64,000 nucleotides of DNA from Cesiribacter sp. SM1 (GCF_020178975.1 NZ_JAHXBU010000093.1:186001-250000); one strand, 5' to 3'. Shown: positions 29,155 to 37,377, counted from the first letter of the stretch. Program-made: numbers and translations. The notes: a model not told the origin generated them from the sequence alone.

Positions 29155-31244
29155 ATCCCCAGCTCCTCGAAATTCTGCTGAATAATTGTTGCCAATTCAG
29201 CTGCTTCTTCATTCAAGCCAGCTAGCTCCAGGTGGATGTCTCGGAGGGCTTCTTCAAAGTCAAAGTCTTCGTCTATTTCTTGTGGGGCAACACCTACATA
29301 GCGACCAGGAGTGAGGCTCCAGTCGTTGGCTTCAATTTCTGGTATAGGGGTCAGCTTTACCAATCCCTCCACATCGCGCAGCTTCGCTTCCGGGAAGCGG
29401 CTTTGTAGCCAACTCACCTGTTTGTGGAAATACTGCATCAGCTTAAGCTGTTCAACTGATTCGTGCCTCTGCGCCTCCAGCGCCTTCCGATGCTGTACCA
29501 CAGAACCACCGGCGGTTGCAGGAAGGGGTAGGTTAATTTGCTTGCTCAAGGTAGCTGCCAGGTCAAGGCTGCGGCTGGCGAGCTTGTAGAGTCCGTCGAG
29601 CTGTTTGGTCAGGCCCTTTGCTTTTGCTGTTAGCGGTTCAAAAGCTTCTCTCGCCTGCAGCTGCCACTCATTACTCTGCAACACATTAGGGCACCAGGTT
29701 TCGCGGTAGTGGGCCAGTTCCTGCAGCAGGATATCGCGCTCTTTCAGGTAATGGGTGTAGGCCTGCTGCCATTCGCTAAGGCTGCCTGCAAGACTTTCTC
29801 TTTCTCCCTCTGCCGCAGGTGCGGCTTTTAAGAAATTCTCTACAGATGCGTGTAAGCTATTGAGTAGCTGGTCAAAGGCTTGCAGCTGTCCTGGCACCTG
29901 TGCGGCTTCTTCGCATACCTTGTTGAGGTAGGTGTTTACCAGCTTCAGGTAGCGCTCCTGCTCTCCGCGGTACAGCCACACAATAGCCGTTAAATTCTGG
30001 AGTTGTTCCGGTGAGAAGTCGTACACCTTTCGGGTAACCTTGCGAAAGATGTTGCGGGCATCCAGCATGAGTACTTTATCCCGCTTTTCGGCAGGCTTGC
30101 CCTTATCCAGGAACCAGAGCTCGCAAGGCACAGTGCGAGTATAGAAGAAGTTGGAGCGAATGGAAATCATGATATCCACATCGCCGGTCTCCACCAGCTT
30201 GCGGCGTACCTCTTTTTCAGCATTGCCAGCACTGGAAGCCTGCGAGGACATCACGAAACCAGCACGCCCCTTCGGGTTCAGGTAGCTGTGGAAATAGGAA
30301 ATCCAGAGGTAGTTGCCATTGCTTACTTTTTTATTCTTGTTTACCCCCGGCAAGCTGAAGGGCAGGCGCGTGTCATTCTTTATCTTTTCAGCATCTACCT
30401 CATCTACGTTAAAGGGAGGGTTGGCCATGATAAAATCCGCGCGGCCTAATAGATTATGCTGGTCTTCATAGAAGGAATTGCCCTCTGCTATGCTGCCTTC
30501 CAGCCCATGCACCGCCAGGTTCATTTTGGCCAGTTTTATGGTAGTTGCGGTTTTTTCCTGTCCGTAGAACGTAACAGCCTCGTGCGTCTGCTTGCCTACC
30601 TTCTCCAGGAAATGGCTTGTCTGTACAAACATACCACCGGAGCCGCAGGCAGGGTCAGCTACAATGCCATGATCGGGCTCAATAACGTTAACAATGGTTT
30701 GTACCAGCGAAGGCGGTGTAAAGAATTCGCCATTGTCCTGAGCGCCCTGCATGGCAAACTTCATCAGGAAGTACTCATAAATGCGCCCGAACATATCGCC
30801 GGAGGCAGAGCGCAGCGCCTCATCATTGAAGGTCTTCAGCAGGCTCTTCAGTACATCACTGTCAAAGATTTGGTAATCCTTCGGCAGCACGCTCTGTAGC
30901 GGCGCATAATCCTTTTCAATCAGCTCCATAGCCTGAATAATTGCACCTGCAATGTCCTGGCCGGAAGGAAGATTCAGCAAGTATTCATACTGCGCCTCTG
31001 GCTGCAGGAATAGGGCACTCTTGCGAGTAAAGTCGTCCTTAGTGATTGGTCTGGTTACGCCACCACGCGAAGGCAGGCTGGCCTCCACCTCTTTCTTTAC
31101 CACCAGAAAACGGTTGTAGGCATGGCGCAAAAAGATAAGGCCCAAAACGGGCATGGAGTATTCAGTAGAGGTCAGCTTAGAGTTGGAGCGTAACTGGTCG
31201 GCCGCAGACCACAGCCGGCGCTCTATTTGTTCGAGGTTATCCAC
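29151..31244 (-). CDS. hsdM: Type I restriction-modification methylase subunit
   Basis: 697 residues. The N-terminal HsdM bundle (LWSAADQLRSN) is followed by the N6-adenine methylase core with ADPACGSGGMF (SAM binding, about 196-206) and NPPF (275-278). A long C-terminal extension of about 270 residues has coiled-coil character (AFDQLLNSL, GLTKQLDGLYKLASRSLDL) and ends acidic; it is longer than in the classical 520-residue enzymes. It methylates host DNA at the site read by HsdS. First gene of the operon; a plausible promoter lies in the 129-bp gap upstream. Confidence 0.96.
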   Translation of the reverse strand: MDNLEQIERRLWSAADQLRSNSKLTSTEYSMPVLGLIFLRHAYNRFLVVKKEVEASLPSRGGVTRPITKDDFTRKSALFLQPEAQYEYLLNLPSGQDIAGAIIQAMELIEKDYAPLQSVLPKDYQIFDSDVLKSLLKTFNDEALRSASGDMFGRIYEYFLMKFAMQGAQDNGEFFTPPSLVQTIVNVIEPDHGIVADPACGSGGMFVQTSHFLEKVGKQTHEAVTFYGQEKTATTIKLAKMNLAVHGLEGSIAEGNSFYEDQHNLLGRADFIMANPPFNVDEVDAEKIKNDTRLPFSLPGVNKNKKVSNGNYLWISYFHSYLNPKGRAGFVMSSQASSAGNAEKEVRRKLVETGDVDIMISIRSNFFYTRTVPCELWFLDKGKPAEKRDKVLMLDARNIFRKVTRKVYDFSPEQLQNLTAIVWLYRGEQERYLKLVNTYLNKVCEEAAQVPGQLQAFDQLLNSLHASVENFLKAAPAAEGERESLAGSLSEWQQAYTHYLKERDILLQELAHYRETWCPNVLQSNEWQLQAREAFEPLTAKAKGLTKQLDGLYKLASRSLDLAATLSKQINLPLPATAGGSVVQHRKALEAQRHESVEQLKLMQYFHKQVSWLQSRFPEAKLRDVEGLVKLTPIPEIEANDWSLTPGRYVGVAPQEIDEDFDFEEALRDIHLELAGLNEEAAELATIIQQNFEELGI

Positions 31245-31373
31245 TATATCAGATTAAGTGAAGTATATGGAGCAAAGTATCCAGAAAAGGTAGCTTTTGC
31301 AATTTGTGACAAAAGTTAAAACCTTTTCCTTTAGCAGGTCAAAGTGATATATACAGACTAAACCAAGAAGTTC

Positions 31374-31850
31374 TTACATGTGGTAGCCACAATAAAGTAT
31401 TTTAATCCTCTGGTTCTCTTTCCTGCCAGAATCGCCAAACTTACTGCTTCTGGGTAGAGGCGTGTTGTTGTTGTCCCATCGCTGATTTGGAATGTAGCCT
31501 GGGCCTAGCTCACTTAACTGCGCCGACCTCTTTGCATTATCTCGGTTAACTTCGGTGCTTCTCAGTTTTCTGGATAGAGCAGCTTTCTTCTTAGCAGCTC
31601 TAATTTCGTTAGTGTAATTGTAGGTGTCGTAAACCAGTTTGAGCTCTTGGGTAAGGCCGGCTTTTTTGAGGACACCTTTTTGCAGCAGAATGTTTACATA
31701 GTACCCACGCATATGTAATTGGCTTATAAATGGTGCGGTACTTATAGCCCAATTTTTAATCTTTTTGCTAGGTACCTGCTGTTGCGCTGCATCTACAAGT
31801 TTGTCGATTTGGCGCTTTGAGTTTAAAGGAAAGAAAGAAAAGAGGTTCAT
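31374..31850 (-). CDS. Unknown basic protein upstream of the R-M operon
   Basis: 158 residues from the ATG at 31850; an upstream ATG (31934) would add a hydrophobic leader rich in Phe and Ile. The inner start (MNLFSFFPLNSKRQIDKL) seems better, but the longer form with a membrane anchor cannot be excluded. The body is basic and helical (ELKLVYDTYNYTNEIRAAKKKAALSRKL), with a disordered, Asn/Arg-rich C-terminus (PNQRWDNNNTPLPRSS). No family recognised. Same strand as hsdM, 129 bp upstream, so it may share regulation. Confidence 0.6.
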   Translation of the reverse strand: MNLFSFFPLNSKRQIDKLVDAAQQQVPSKKIKNWAISTAPFISQLHMRGYYVNILLQKGVLKKAGLTQELKLVYDTYNYTNEIRAAKKKAALSRKLRSTEVNRDNAKRSAQLSELGPGYIPNQRWDNNNTPLPRSSKFGDSGRKENQRIKILYCGYHM

Positions 31851-32070
31851 AAAATGTTGGGTTAGAAAAAATCCCAATATTTTACTAAAAACAATTGAAA
31901 TAAACAAATAAAATTTGCAAATCTTGTGAGGCAAAATTTATAACCTGTTAAAGGTCTGTCGGTTGTAAATTTCGAATTACTTCTGTCTTACAACACAAGC
32001 CTTTTCATTACAACTTCTATTGCATATTCACGTTCTATATGTATATTTCGATCAACATCAAAAGTTGCAT

Positions 32071-32268
32071 ATGAAAGCTAGGATGTCAAAGCGTATAGCA
32101 AAGCTAATGGGACGCAGCAATGCTGCAAATAAATTAGTGGATGCTGTTTTAGATGAAAGAATTAAGCCCGGTAGCCAAGCCATACGTATTGTATCAGGTA
32201 CGACGGCTAAGTCATACAGGCCTATAGGCTATAGGTCTAAAGACCTCAAAGAGCAGGAGCTTGCCTAA
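32071..32268 (+). CDS. Small basic protein before the DUF6338-like gene
   Basis: About 65 residues from the ATG at 32071 (MKARMSKRIAKLMGRSNAAN...); an earlier ATG at 32020 gives 82 residues with an unlikely leader. Strongly basic, with LVDAVLDERIKPGSQAIRIVSG and RPIGYRSKDLKEQEL. It ends 12 bp before the membrane protein gene on the same strand, so the two form a pair. Function unknown; composition would suit a DNA-binding or antitoxin-like role, which is speculation. Confidence 0.6.
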   Translation: MKARMSKRIAKLMGRSNAANKLVDAVLDERIKPGSQAIRIVSGTTAKSYRPIGYRSKDLKEQELA

Positions 32269-32280
32269 AATATAGCATAA

Positions 32281-33117
32281 GTGAATTTCTTATTTACTAC
32301 GGTCCTGGTGTTACTCATTGTAGCGCCAGGACTTATCTTTTTCAAGACATATTTTTCTGGTGAATTAAACATCCGGCATACAAGGCTGACGGTTACAGAT
32401 CAAGCCTTTTATTCGGTGGTTCCTACCATTCTTTTGCACCTTCTTGTAGTTTGGTTAGGCAAAATAACCGGCTATTTTTTTGTTGACTTTAGAGTTCTAG
32501 GCGTGCTGCTGATGGGAGCGAAAGATGACTTGACAGTTCAGGCGGCGTTTATCTCAATTTATAATGATCTAGGATATCTTTTAAAATATCAATTTATCAT
32601 TTGTACACTAGCAGGCATAGCTGGATGGGTGCTGCACCTAAGTGTTCTTCGTTATCGCTGGGATTTGGAATTTGAAATTTTCGAATTTGATAATCCATGG
32701 TTTTATCTTGCTAAAGGAGATGAGTTTGGGCGGGAGGTAGAATTTGTAATCGTGGATTTACTGGTAAGAGGGAAAGATAATAATGTTCTCTATACAGGCC
32801 TGCTCATGCGGTTCCAGCTAGCTGCTGATGGTGGTTTAGATAGTATTTATATAGGGGGCGCAAAAAGAAAGCTAGCTAACACAGACCCCAGAGTAAAACT
32901 GGAAGTGGTTAAGAGTAATGCGTCAGATGCATATGGTCGAATTACACGTTTATTATCAAAGGATGCACCAAAGCAAGAAACGTACAATGAGTATTATCCT
33001 GTTGATGGAAACCTTTTAGTGATACCTTATAAAGAGGTAATAAATATTAATTTTACCTATTATGGTGAAGATACTGATATGAGCGATTCGGCAGATGCTT
33101 TTGAGATTTCTGTTTAA
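32281..33117 (+). CDS. Membrane protein, DUF6338-like
   Basis: 278 residues with GTG start. The N-terminus is a membrane helix containing the short motif VAPGLIFF, followed by two more hydrophobic segments (about 45-60 and 98-122) and then a cytoplasmic beta-rich domain (EFVIVDLLVRGKDNNVLYTG, then LDSIYIGGA). This arrangement resembles DUF6338 proteins, a group often found in accessory regions. Function unknown. It is paired with the small basic gene 12 bp upstream. The DNA is AT-rich like the rest of the island cargo. Confidence 0.65.
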   Translation: MNFLFTTVLVLLIVAPGLIFFKTYFSGELNIRHTRLTVTDQAFYSVVPTILLHLLVVWLGKITGYFFVDFRVLGVLLMGAKDDLTVQAAFISIYNDLGYLLKYQFIICTLAGIAGWVLHLSVLRYRWDLEFEIFEFDNPWFYLAKGDEFGREVEFVIVDLLVRGKDNNVLYTGLLMRFQLAADGGLDSIYIGGAKRKLANTDPRVKLEVVKSNASDAYGRITRLLSKDAPKQETYNEYYPVDGNLLVIPYKEVININFTYYGEDTDMSDSADAFEISV

Positions 33118-33311
33118 TTAATACAGTTAAATGGGTTGCCTGCTGGCATCAAATAGCCATTTCTCCACTAGAATGCGGTAACAAGATTCTTATACTTTAC
33201 TCTGTACTCTGTTGTCTAAGCTGTAGAGATATATTAAAGCTCCCTTAGGTAGATTAGATAGCCCATTGGGTACGGCCTCAAACAGGGGCATTCAAGTAGC
33301 TACTTGTATAG

Positions 33312-34049
33312 CTACTGCTCTCTAATCCTTTTTTTAATCATTTTAAGTACCGCATCTACATTCTTAAAAGTTTCGGTGTAATCTTTTGCATTATGGTGCT
33401 GACGAATGGCATTCAACTCAATATCTAAAGCTTTATAACCTTTAGATATTAATTCATCATCTACTTCTTCCAAAAATGCTTCTCCTTTTTCAAGGTTAAT
33501 CTCTATACAATGACCGATGCCTGCTAAACTCGAAGTACCCATGTGAGGATTTTTGGATTTCAACCAATATTGGATCGCATCCATGAAATCACCTATTGCA
33601 TAGATATGTTCCCCGTCAATCAAATTCGTTCGGCCATGCAAATGGTTCGTCATGGCTTCAAACTCATTAGCATAGTCAGTAAAATTATTTTTTAATTTGG
33701 TTATTTCAGCTCTAGATGATTTAATGATTTCATTGATCCGCTGATCATTTCTACTATTAAGCTCTTCTAATTTGTGATTGTAATTCCTATTCTGCCACCA
33801 CTGGATCAATAATGGAACTATCACGCCTAAAACAGCTCCAGCAACAGCAATAAACCAAATTAGCTTATTCCATGCCGAATCATAAAACCCGTGTACTTGT
33901 GTGATGACTTCATTTTGTTTTTGAAGTTGTGCAGCAAGTTGCTCGTATTTAAATGCGAGATGGTCGTATTTATTTACAGTTTGTAAGGAATCCAACTGAG
34001 ACTGAAATGAATTCAGTTTTTGGTGCAAGGTTTGGAGAGTATCTGGCAT
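33312..34049 (-). CDS. Membrane-anchored coiled-coil protein, unknown
   Basis: 245 residues. An N-terminal coiled coil (LHQKLNSFQSQLDSLQ, about 8-50) is followed by one membrane helix (KLIWFIAVAGAVLGVIVPLL, about 62-84), a second coiled coil (HKLEELNSRNDQRINEII, about 93-125) and a C-terminal alpha-helical domain of about 100 residues (YAIGDFMDAIQYWLKSKN, LEKGEAFLEEVDDEL). No catalytic motif. Stand-alone gene in island cargo; a sensor or effector in defence is possible but only by context. Confidence 0.7.
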   Translation of the reverse strand: MPDTLQTLHQKLNSFQSQLDSLQTVNKYDHLAFKYEQLAAQLQKQNEVITQVHGFYDSAWNKLIWFIAVAGAVLGVIVPLLIQWWQNRNYNHKLEELNSRNDQRINEIIKSSRAEITKLKNNFTDYANEFEAMTNHLHGRTNLIDGEHIYAIGDFMDAIQYWLKSKNPHMGTSSLAGIGHCIEINLEKGEAFLEEVDDELISKGYKALDIELNAIRQHHNAKDYTETFKNVDAVLKMIKKRIREQ

Positions 34050-34168
34050 TTGTCAATACTAGGATTTATGAATTGATAGTTAATTTTCTAGGAATGGGGT
34101 TTAAAAGCCTTTCAGATATTCACTACAAATATTTGAAGTTTAAAAAAATTTAATTTACTCCCATATTA

Positions 34169-34460
34169 TTAATACCCTCTGTACCATTCAAGCTCACCAA
34201 CCAAGTTTTTTAGCTTGATATATTTTTCTTTACTTGTAGGACTGTTCAAACCCTCTAGAATCTCATTTGGCAAATTTGTACTCCCCGTATGAGCAACTTG
34301 ATGCACTGCTGTTAAATAAACTTCTGATGGCAGAATTGCCATTATTCTTTCCTAGTTCAGCATATATGGCATCTGAAACAGGCCTCCCTTTACTCTTAGC
34401 ATCTTTATAAAGTTCGGCAAGTTCCTGTGTGCTAAGTTTAATAATATTATCCACTTCCAA
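34169..34460 (-). pseudogene. Small gene with apparent +1 frameshift at the island's right end
   Basis: A 65-codon frame starts at 34460 (MEVDNIIKLSTQELAELYKDA...DAIYAEL). After AEL its sequence becomes low quality (Ser/Cys-rich), while another frame continues sensibly (ERIMAILPSEVYLTAVHQ... LKNLVGELEWYRGY) to a stop at 34169. One extra G in the run CTAGGAAAG (near 34348-34352) would explain the break; removing it joins both into one protein of about 96 residues. Alternatively, they are two overlapping genes, the second of 57 residues starting at 34342. Function unknown. Confidence 0.55.
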
Positions 34461-34468
34461 AATTCAAA

Positions 34469-34489
34469 TATAAACGCTTTTATAAACGG
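34469..34489. repeat. Right pair of TATAAACG(C/G) repeats
   Basis: TATAAACGC at 34469 and TATAAACGG at 34481, direct orientation, 12 bp apart, about 70 bp inside the right attachment repeat. It mirrors the left pair at 16218/16230. Candidate arm-type integrase sites. Confidence 0.5.
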
Positions 34490-34502
34490 TCGTAAAAAAG
34501 AA

Positions 34503-34537
34503 AAGCGTAAAGCGCTGATTATCAGCACTTTACGCTT
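34503..34537 (-). terminator. Island-borne terminator serving tRNA-fMet
   Basis: AAGCGTAAAG (34503-34512) pairs with CTTTACGCTT (34528-34537), and the stem extends inward with one G-U pair. On the minus strand it is followed by a T-rich tract (TTTTCTTTTTT). It lies just beyond the 3' end of the tRNA, so it can end the tRNA transcript in place of the displaced native terminator at 16053-16082. Confidence 0.65.
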
Positions 34538-34539
34538 TC

Positions 34540-34557
34540 TACTAGTAGCGGGAGCAG
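34540..34557. repeat. Right attachment site of the island (18-bp direct repeat)
   Basis: Identical to 16082-16099. It covers tRNA-fMet positions from the 3' end inward (34546-34557) plus 6 nt of flank. Sequences diverge at 34558 (GAC here, AAC on the left), so the crossover lies within these 18 bp. Confidence 0.88.
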
Positions 34558-34618
34558 GACTCGAACCTGCGGCCTTCGGGTTATGAGCCCGACGAGCTAC
34601 CAACTGCTCCATCCCGCG
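34546..34618 (-). tRNA. Initiator tRNA-fMet (CAU)
   Basis: 73 nt without encoded CCA. The anticodon loop is CTCATAA, giving anticodon CAT. The anticodon stem has three consecutive G-C pairs (GGG/CCC), and the first acceptor position is an unpaired C1-T72. Both are hallmarks of initiator tRNA. D arm GGAGCAGTTGGTAGCTC and T arm GCAGGTTCGAGTCCTGC are normal. Its 3' end is the island's insertion target; the mature sequence is kept intact. Confidence 0.95.
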
Positions 34619-34753
34619 ATATATCTTTCTCTTACGAGTATTTCGAACTATCGGTTGCTTCTCGTGTTTCTTTTTTGAAACTTTTCTGCTACTTGTACTT
34701 GGTTATAGCGGTGAAGCGGATACAAAAGTAGTGGGTTTTTAAATCTTATGCAA

Positions 34754-34761
34754 TACCTTTG
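34754..34761 (+). promoter_or_regulatory. Bacteroidota -7 element for era
   Basis: TACCTTTG matches TAnnTTTG and lies 16 bp before the era ATG at 34778. A T-rich stretch about 20 bp upstream could serve as the -33 region. Confidence 0.6.
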
Positions 34762-34777
34762 CTGAAATTTTTTGAGA

Positions 34778-35743
34778 ATGCAGGAAGAATCACAGCAGAT
34801 ACCAGACAATGCACCTGAACCAACAGGAGAACAGCAGCCACAGCCAGCTGAAATACCAGCCAACCATAAAGCAGGCTTCGTAAGCATTGTAGGCAAGCCT
34901 AATGTAGGCAAAAGCACCATCATGAACCAAATGGTGGGCGAGCGGCTAAGTATTATAACGGCTAAAGCACAAACTACCCGCCACCGCATCATGGGCATGA
35001 TCAACGGAACCGACTACCAGATTGTATATTCCGATACACCCGGTATTCTTAAACCAGAGTATGAGCTGCACAAAAGCATGATGCGCTTTGTGAAAGACTC
35101 GCTGGAAGATGCCGATGTTGTGCTTTTTGTAACGGAACTTAATGATACCTACAGCCCCGAAGATGATTCGCTTAACTTATTAAAACGTACAGAAGCGCCT
35201 GTTTTGCTGCTCATCAACAAGGTAGACCAGGCAAAAGGCAATGAGGTAGCACAGAAAATCAAGGAGTGGGAGGCCAGTGGCATTGCAACAGAAATAATAC
35301 CGGTAAGTGCACTGCAGGGGCTGAACATTGGAAAAGTCTTTGATTCTATTATCGGCAGGCTGCCCCAGCACCCGCCTTTCTTTCCTAAAGATGAGCTTAC
35401 CGATAAGCCCGAGCGCTTTTTTGCCGCTGAAATAATACGCGAAAAGATTTTCCTGAATTATAAAAAAGAGGTACCCTACAGTACCGAAGTGGTGATTGAA
35501 TCATTTAAGGAAGATGAAGATATCATCCGCATGCGGGCAGAAATATATGTGGAGCGCCAGAGCCAGAAGGGAATCATTATCGGTAAAGCTGGTGAGGCAC
35601 TGAAAAAAGTTGGCATGCAGGCCCGTGCCGATATGGAGGCATTCTTTGCCAAGCAGGTGCACCTGGAAACTTTTGTAAAGGTACAGCAGGACTGGCGCAA
35701 GAAAGAATTATCGCTGAACCGCTTTGGCTACAACTCCCGCTGA
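34778..35743 (+). CDS. era: GTPase Era
   Basis: 321 residues from the ATG at 34778 (a TTG two codons earlier is less likely). An acidic, Pro/Gln-rich leader of about 30 residues precedes the G domain: G1 GKPNVGKST, Era-specific switch TTRH, G3 DTPG, and G4 NKVD. The C-terminal KH domain shows GIIIGKAGEALKKVG, used to bind 16S rRNA. Era assists assembly of the 30S subunit. Full length; a TAnnTTTG promoter lies just upstream and der follows 160 bp later in the same direction. Confidence 0.97.
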   Translation: MQEESQQIPDNAPEPTGEQQPQPAEIPANHKAGFVSIVGKPNVGKSTIMNQMVGERLSIITAKAQTTRHRIMGMINGTDYQIVYSDTPGILKPEYELHKSMMRFVKDSLEDADVVLFVTELNDTYSPEDDSLNLLKRTEAPVLLLINKVDQAKGNEVAQKIKEWEASGIATEIIPVSALQGLNIGKVFDSIIGRLPQHPPFFPKDELTDKPERFFAAEIIREKIFLNYKKEVPYSTEVVIESFKEDEDIIRMRAEIYVERQSQKGIIIGKAGEALKKVGMQARADMEAFFAKQVHLETFVKVQQDWRKKELSLNRFGYNSR

Positions 35744-35829
35744 TGGCTAAACATCATCAGGCGCAGCAGATTTATAAAAATAATTAAAGAGAGATTTTTC
35801 ATCCAGCGTAGAGAGACCCGCAGATACTC

Positions 35830-35837
35830 TACCTTTG
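35830..35837 (+). promoter_or_regulatory. Bacteroidota -7 element for der
   Basis: TACCTTTG, 66 bp before the der ATG; a T-run (ATTTTTC) about 30 bp upstream suits a -33 region. Confidence 0.6.
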
Positions 35838-35903
35838 CACCAATAATGGGTAAGGCTGTCTTTCAGTCTCAATACGCAATAGCAAGTTACTCAATACTGA
35901 AAA

Positions 35904-37211
35904 ATGGCAAATATAGTAGCAATAGTTGGCCGCCCGAACGTGGGCAAAAGTACGCTTTTTAACCGCCTGGTAGAGCGCAGGCAGGCCATTATGAACAATG
36001 AGCCGGGCGTAACACGGGATCGCCACTACGGCTATGCCGAGTGGACCGGCAAACATTTTACCGTGATCGATACCGGGGGTTATGTAGAAGGCTCCGAAGA
36101 TGTTTTTGAAGAAGCCATTCGCCGGCAGGTAAAGCTGGCAGTAGATGAGGCCTCTGTAGTACTATTTATGGTAGATGCCCAGCAGGGGCTCACCGGCCTC
36201 GACGAAGAGTTTGGAAAAGTGGTGCGGCAGAGCAAAAAGCCGGTGTATGTGGTGGCCAATAAAGCCGATACGGCCGACAGCACCTACCACGAAGGCGAAT
36301 TTTATAAGCTGGGCCTGGGGGAGGTGTATTCTGTTTCTTCGGCAACCGGCTCAGGTACCGGCGATCTGCTGGATGAGGTGGTGAGCCATTTTCCCGACGA
36401 AGGTGTAGAGAACCCCGAAGAAGGAATACCCCGCATTGCTATCCTGGGCAGGCCAAACGTAGGTAAAAGCTCTTTTTTGAATACGCTATTGGGCGTTGAG
36501 CGCAGCATTGTAACCGATATTGCCGGTACCACCCGCGATGCCATCAATACGCATTACAAAATGTTCGGCAAAGATTTTATCCTGGTGGATACTGCCGGCC
36601 TGCGTAAAAAAAATAAAGAAAAAGAAGACGTTGAATTCTTTTCGGTGCTGCGAAGCCTGCAGGCCCTGCAGGACAGCGATGTGTGCATTATTATGATAGA
36701 TGCCGATCGGGGTTTTGAGGCACAGGATATGAATATTGTAACACTGGCACACCGCTACAACAAGGGCGCAGTTATTCTGGTAAACAAGTGGGACCTGGTG
36801 GAAAAAGACAGCATGACCGCCAAGCGCCTGGAGGATAGCATCAAGGAGCGCCTGGGCCCCTTAAGCTATATACCTATTATGTTTATTTCGGTACATAAGA
36901 AACAGCGTATCTTCCAGGCAATAGAACTGGCGGTAGAGGTTTATGAAAATTTACGTAAAAAAGTGCCTACCTCACAGCTCAATGAAGTAATGCTTCGTGA
37001 GATTGAGGCGTACCCTCCGCCGGCTACAAAAGGCAAGCACATCAAGATAAAATATCTGACCCAGCTTCCTGGCCGCGTACCAACGTTTGCGCTGTTTTGC
37101 AATCTTCCGCAGTACATAAAAGCACCCTACGAGCGCTACCTGGAAAATAAAATGAGAAGCCATTTTAACTTTACCGGTGTGCCGCTAAGGCTCTACTTCC
37201 GTAAAAAATAA
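35904..37211 (+). CDS. der: GTPase Der (EngA)
   Basis: 435 residues with two tandem G domains, the defining feature of Der. G1 motifs are GRPNVGKST (about residue 8) and GRPNVGKSS (about 180). G3 motifs are DTGG and DTAG, and G4 motifs are NKAD and NKWD. The C-terminal KH-like domain (about 350-435) is present and ends LRLYFRKK. It acts in 50S ribosome maturation. Own promoter candidate upstream; transcribed with era in the same direction. Confidence 0.98.
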   Translation: MANIVAIVGRPNVGKSTLFNRLVERRQAIMNNEPGVTRDRHYGYAEWTGKHFTVIDTGGYVEGSEDVFEEAIRRQVKLAVDEASVVLFMVDAQQGLTGLDEEFGKVVRQSKKPVYVVANKADTADSTYHEGEFYKLGLGEVYSVSSATGSGTGDLLDEVVSHFPDEGVENPEEGIPRIAILGRPNVGKSSFLNTLLGVERSIVTDIAGTTRDAINTHYKMFGKDFILVDTAGLRKKNKEKEDVEFFSVLRSLQALQDSDVCIIMIDADRGFEAQDMNIVTLAHRYNKGAVILVNKWDLVEKDSMTAKRLEDSIKERLGPLSYIPIMFISVHKKQRIFQAIELAVEVYENLRKKVPTSQLNEVMLREIEAYPPPATKGKHIKIKYLTQLPGRVPTFALFCNLPQYIKAPYERYLENKMRSHFNFTGVPLRLYFRKK

Positions 37212-37223
37212 TTCTACTTTTTC

Positions 37224-37252
37224 TTGACAATCGATAAATACGCGTATATTTG
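37224..37252 (+). promoter_or_regulatory. Candidate distal promoter for the twin lipoproteins
   Basis: TTGACA (37224-37229) and TATATTTG (37245-37252), spaced 15 bp: close to both the Bacteroidota and the general -35/-10 pattern. It would give a leader of over 200 nt before the ATG at 37469. Confidence 0.5.
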
Positions 37253-37369
37253 AGCCCTCGGTAATAAAGATCAAAAAGAAAAAAATCCAACCTTTTCCTG
37301 AGTACTTCGTTTATTCTGCGGTAAGTGCTTATAAGCAGGTACATAGAAAATTAAACGAATGATTTTACA

Positions 37370-37377
37370 TAGATTTG
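37370..37377 (+). promoter_or_regulatory. Candidate proximal promoter -7 element
   Basis: TAGATTTG, matching TAnnTTTG, sits inside the small palindrome ATAGATTTGCATCTAT about 90 bp before the first lipoprotein gene. Confidence 0.4.

Noticed and set aside
16082-34557. Full prophage or conjugative element
   Set aside because: No capsid, portal, tail, terminase, relaxase or mating-pore genes are seen; only integration and replication genes plus cargo.
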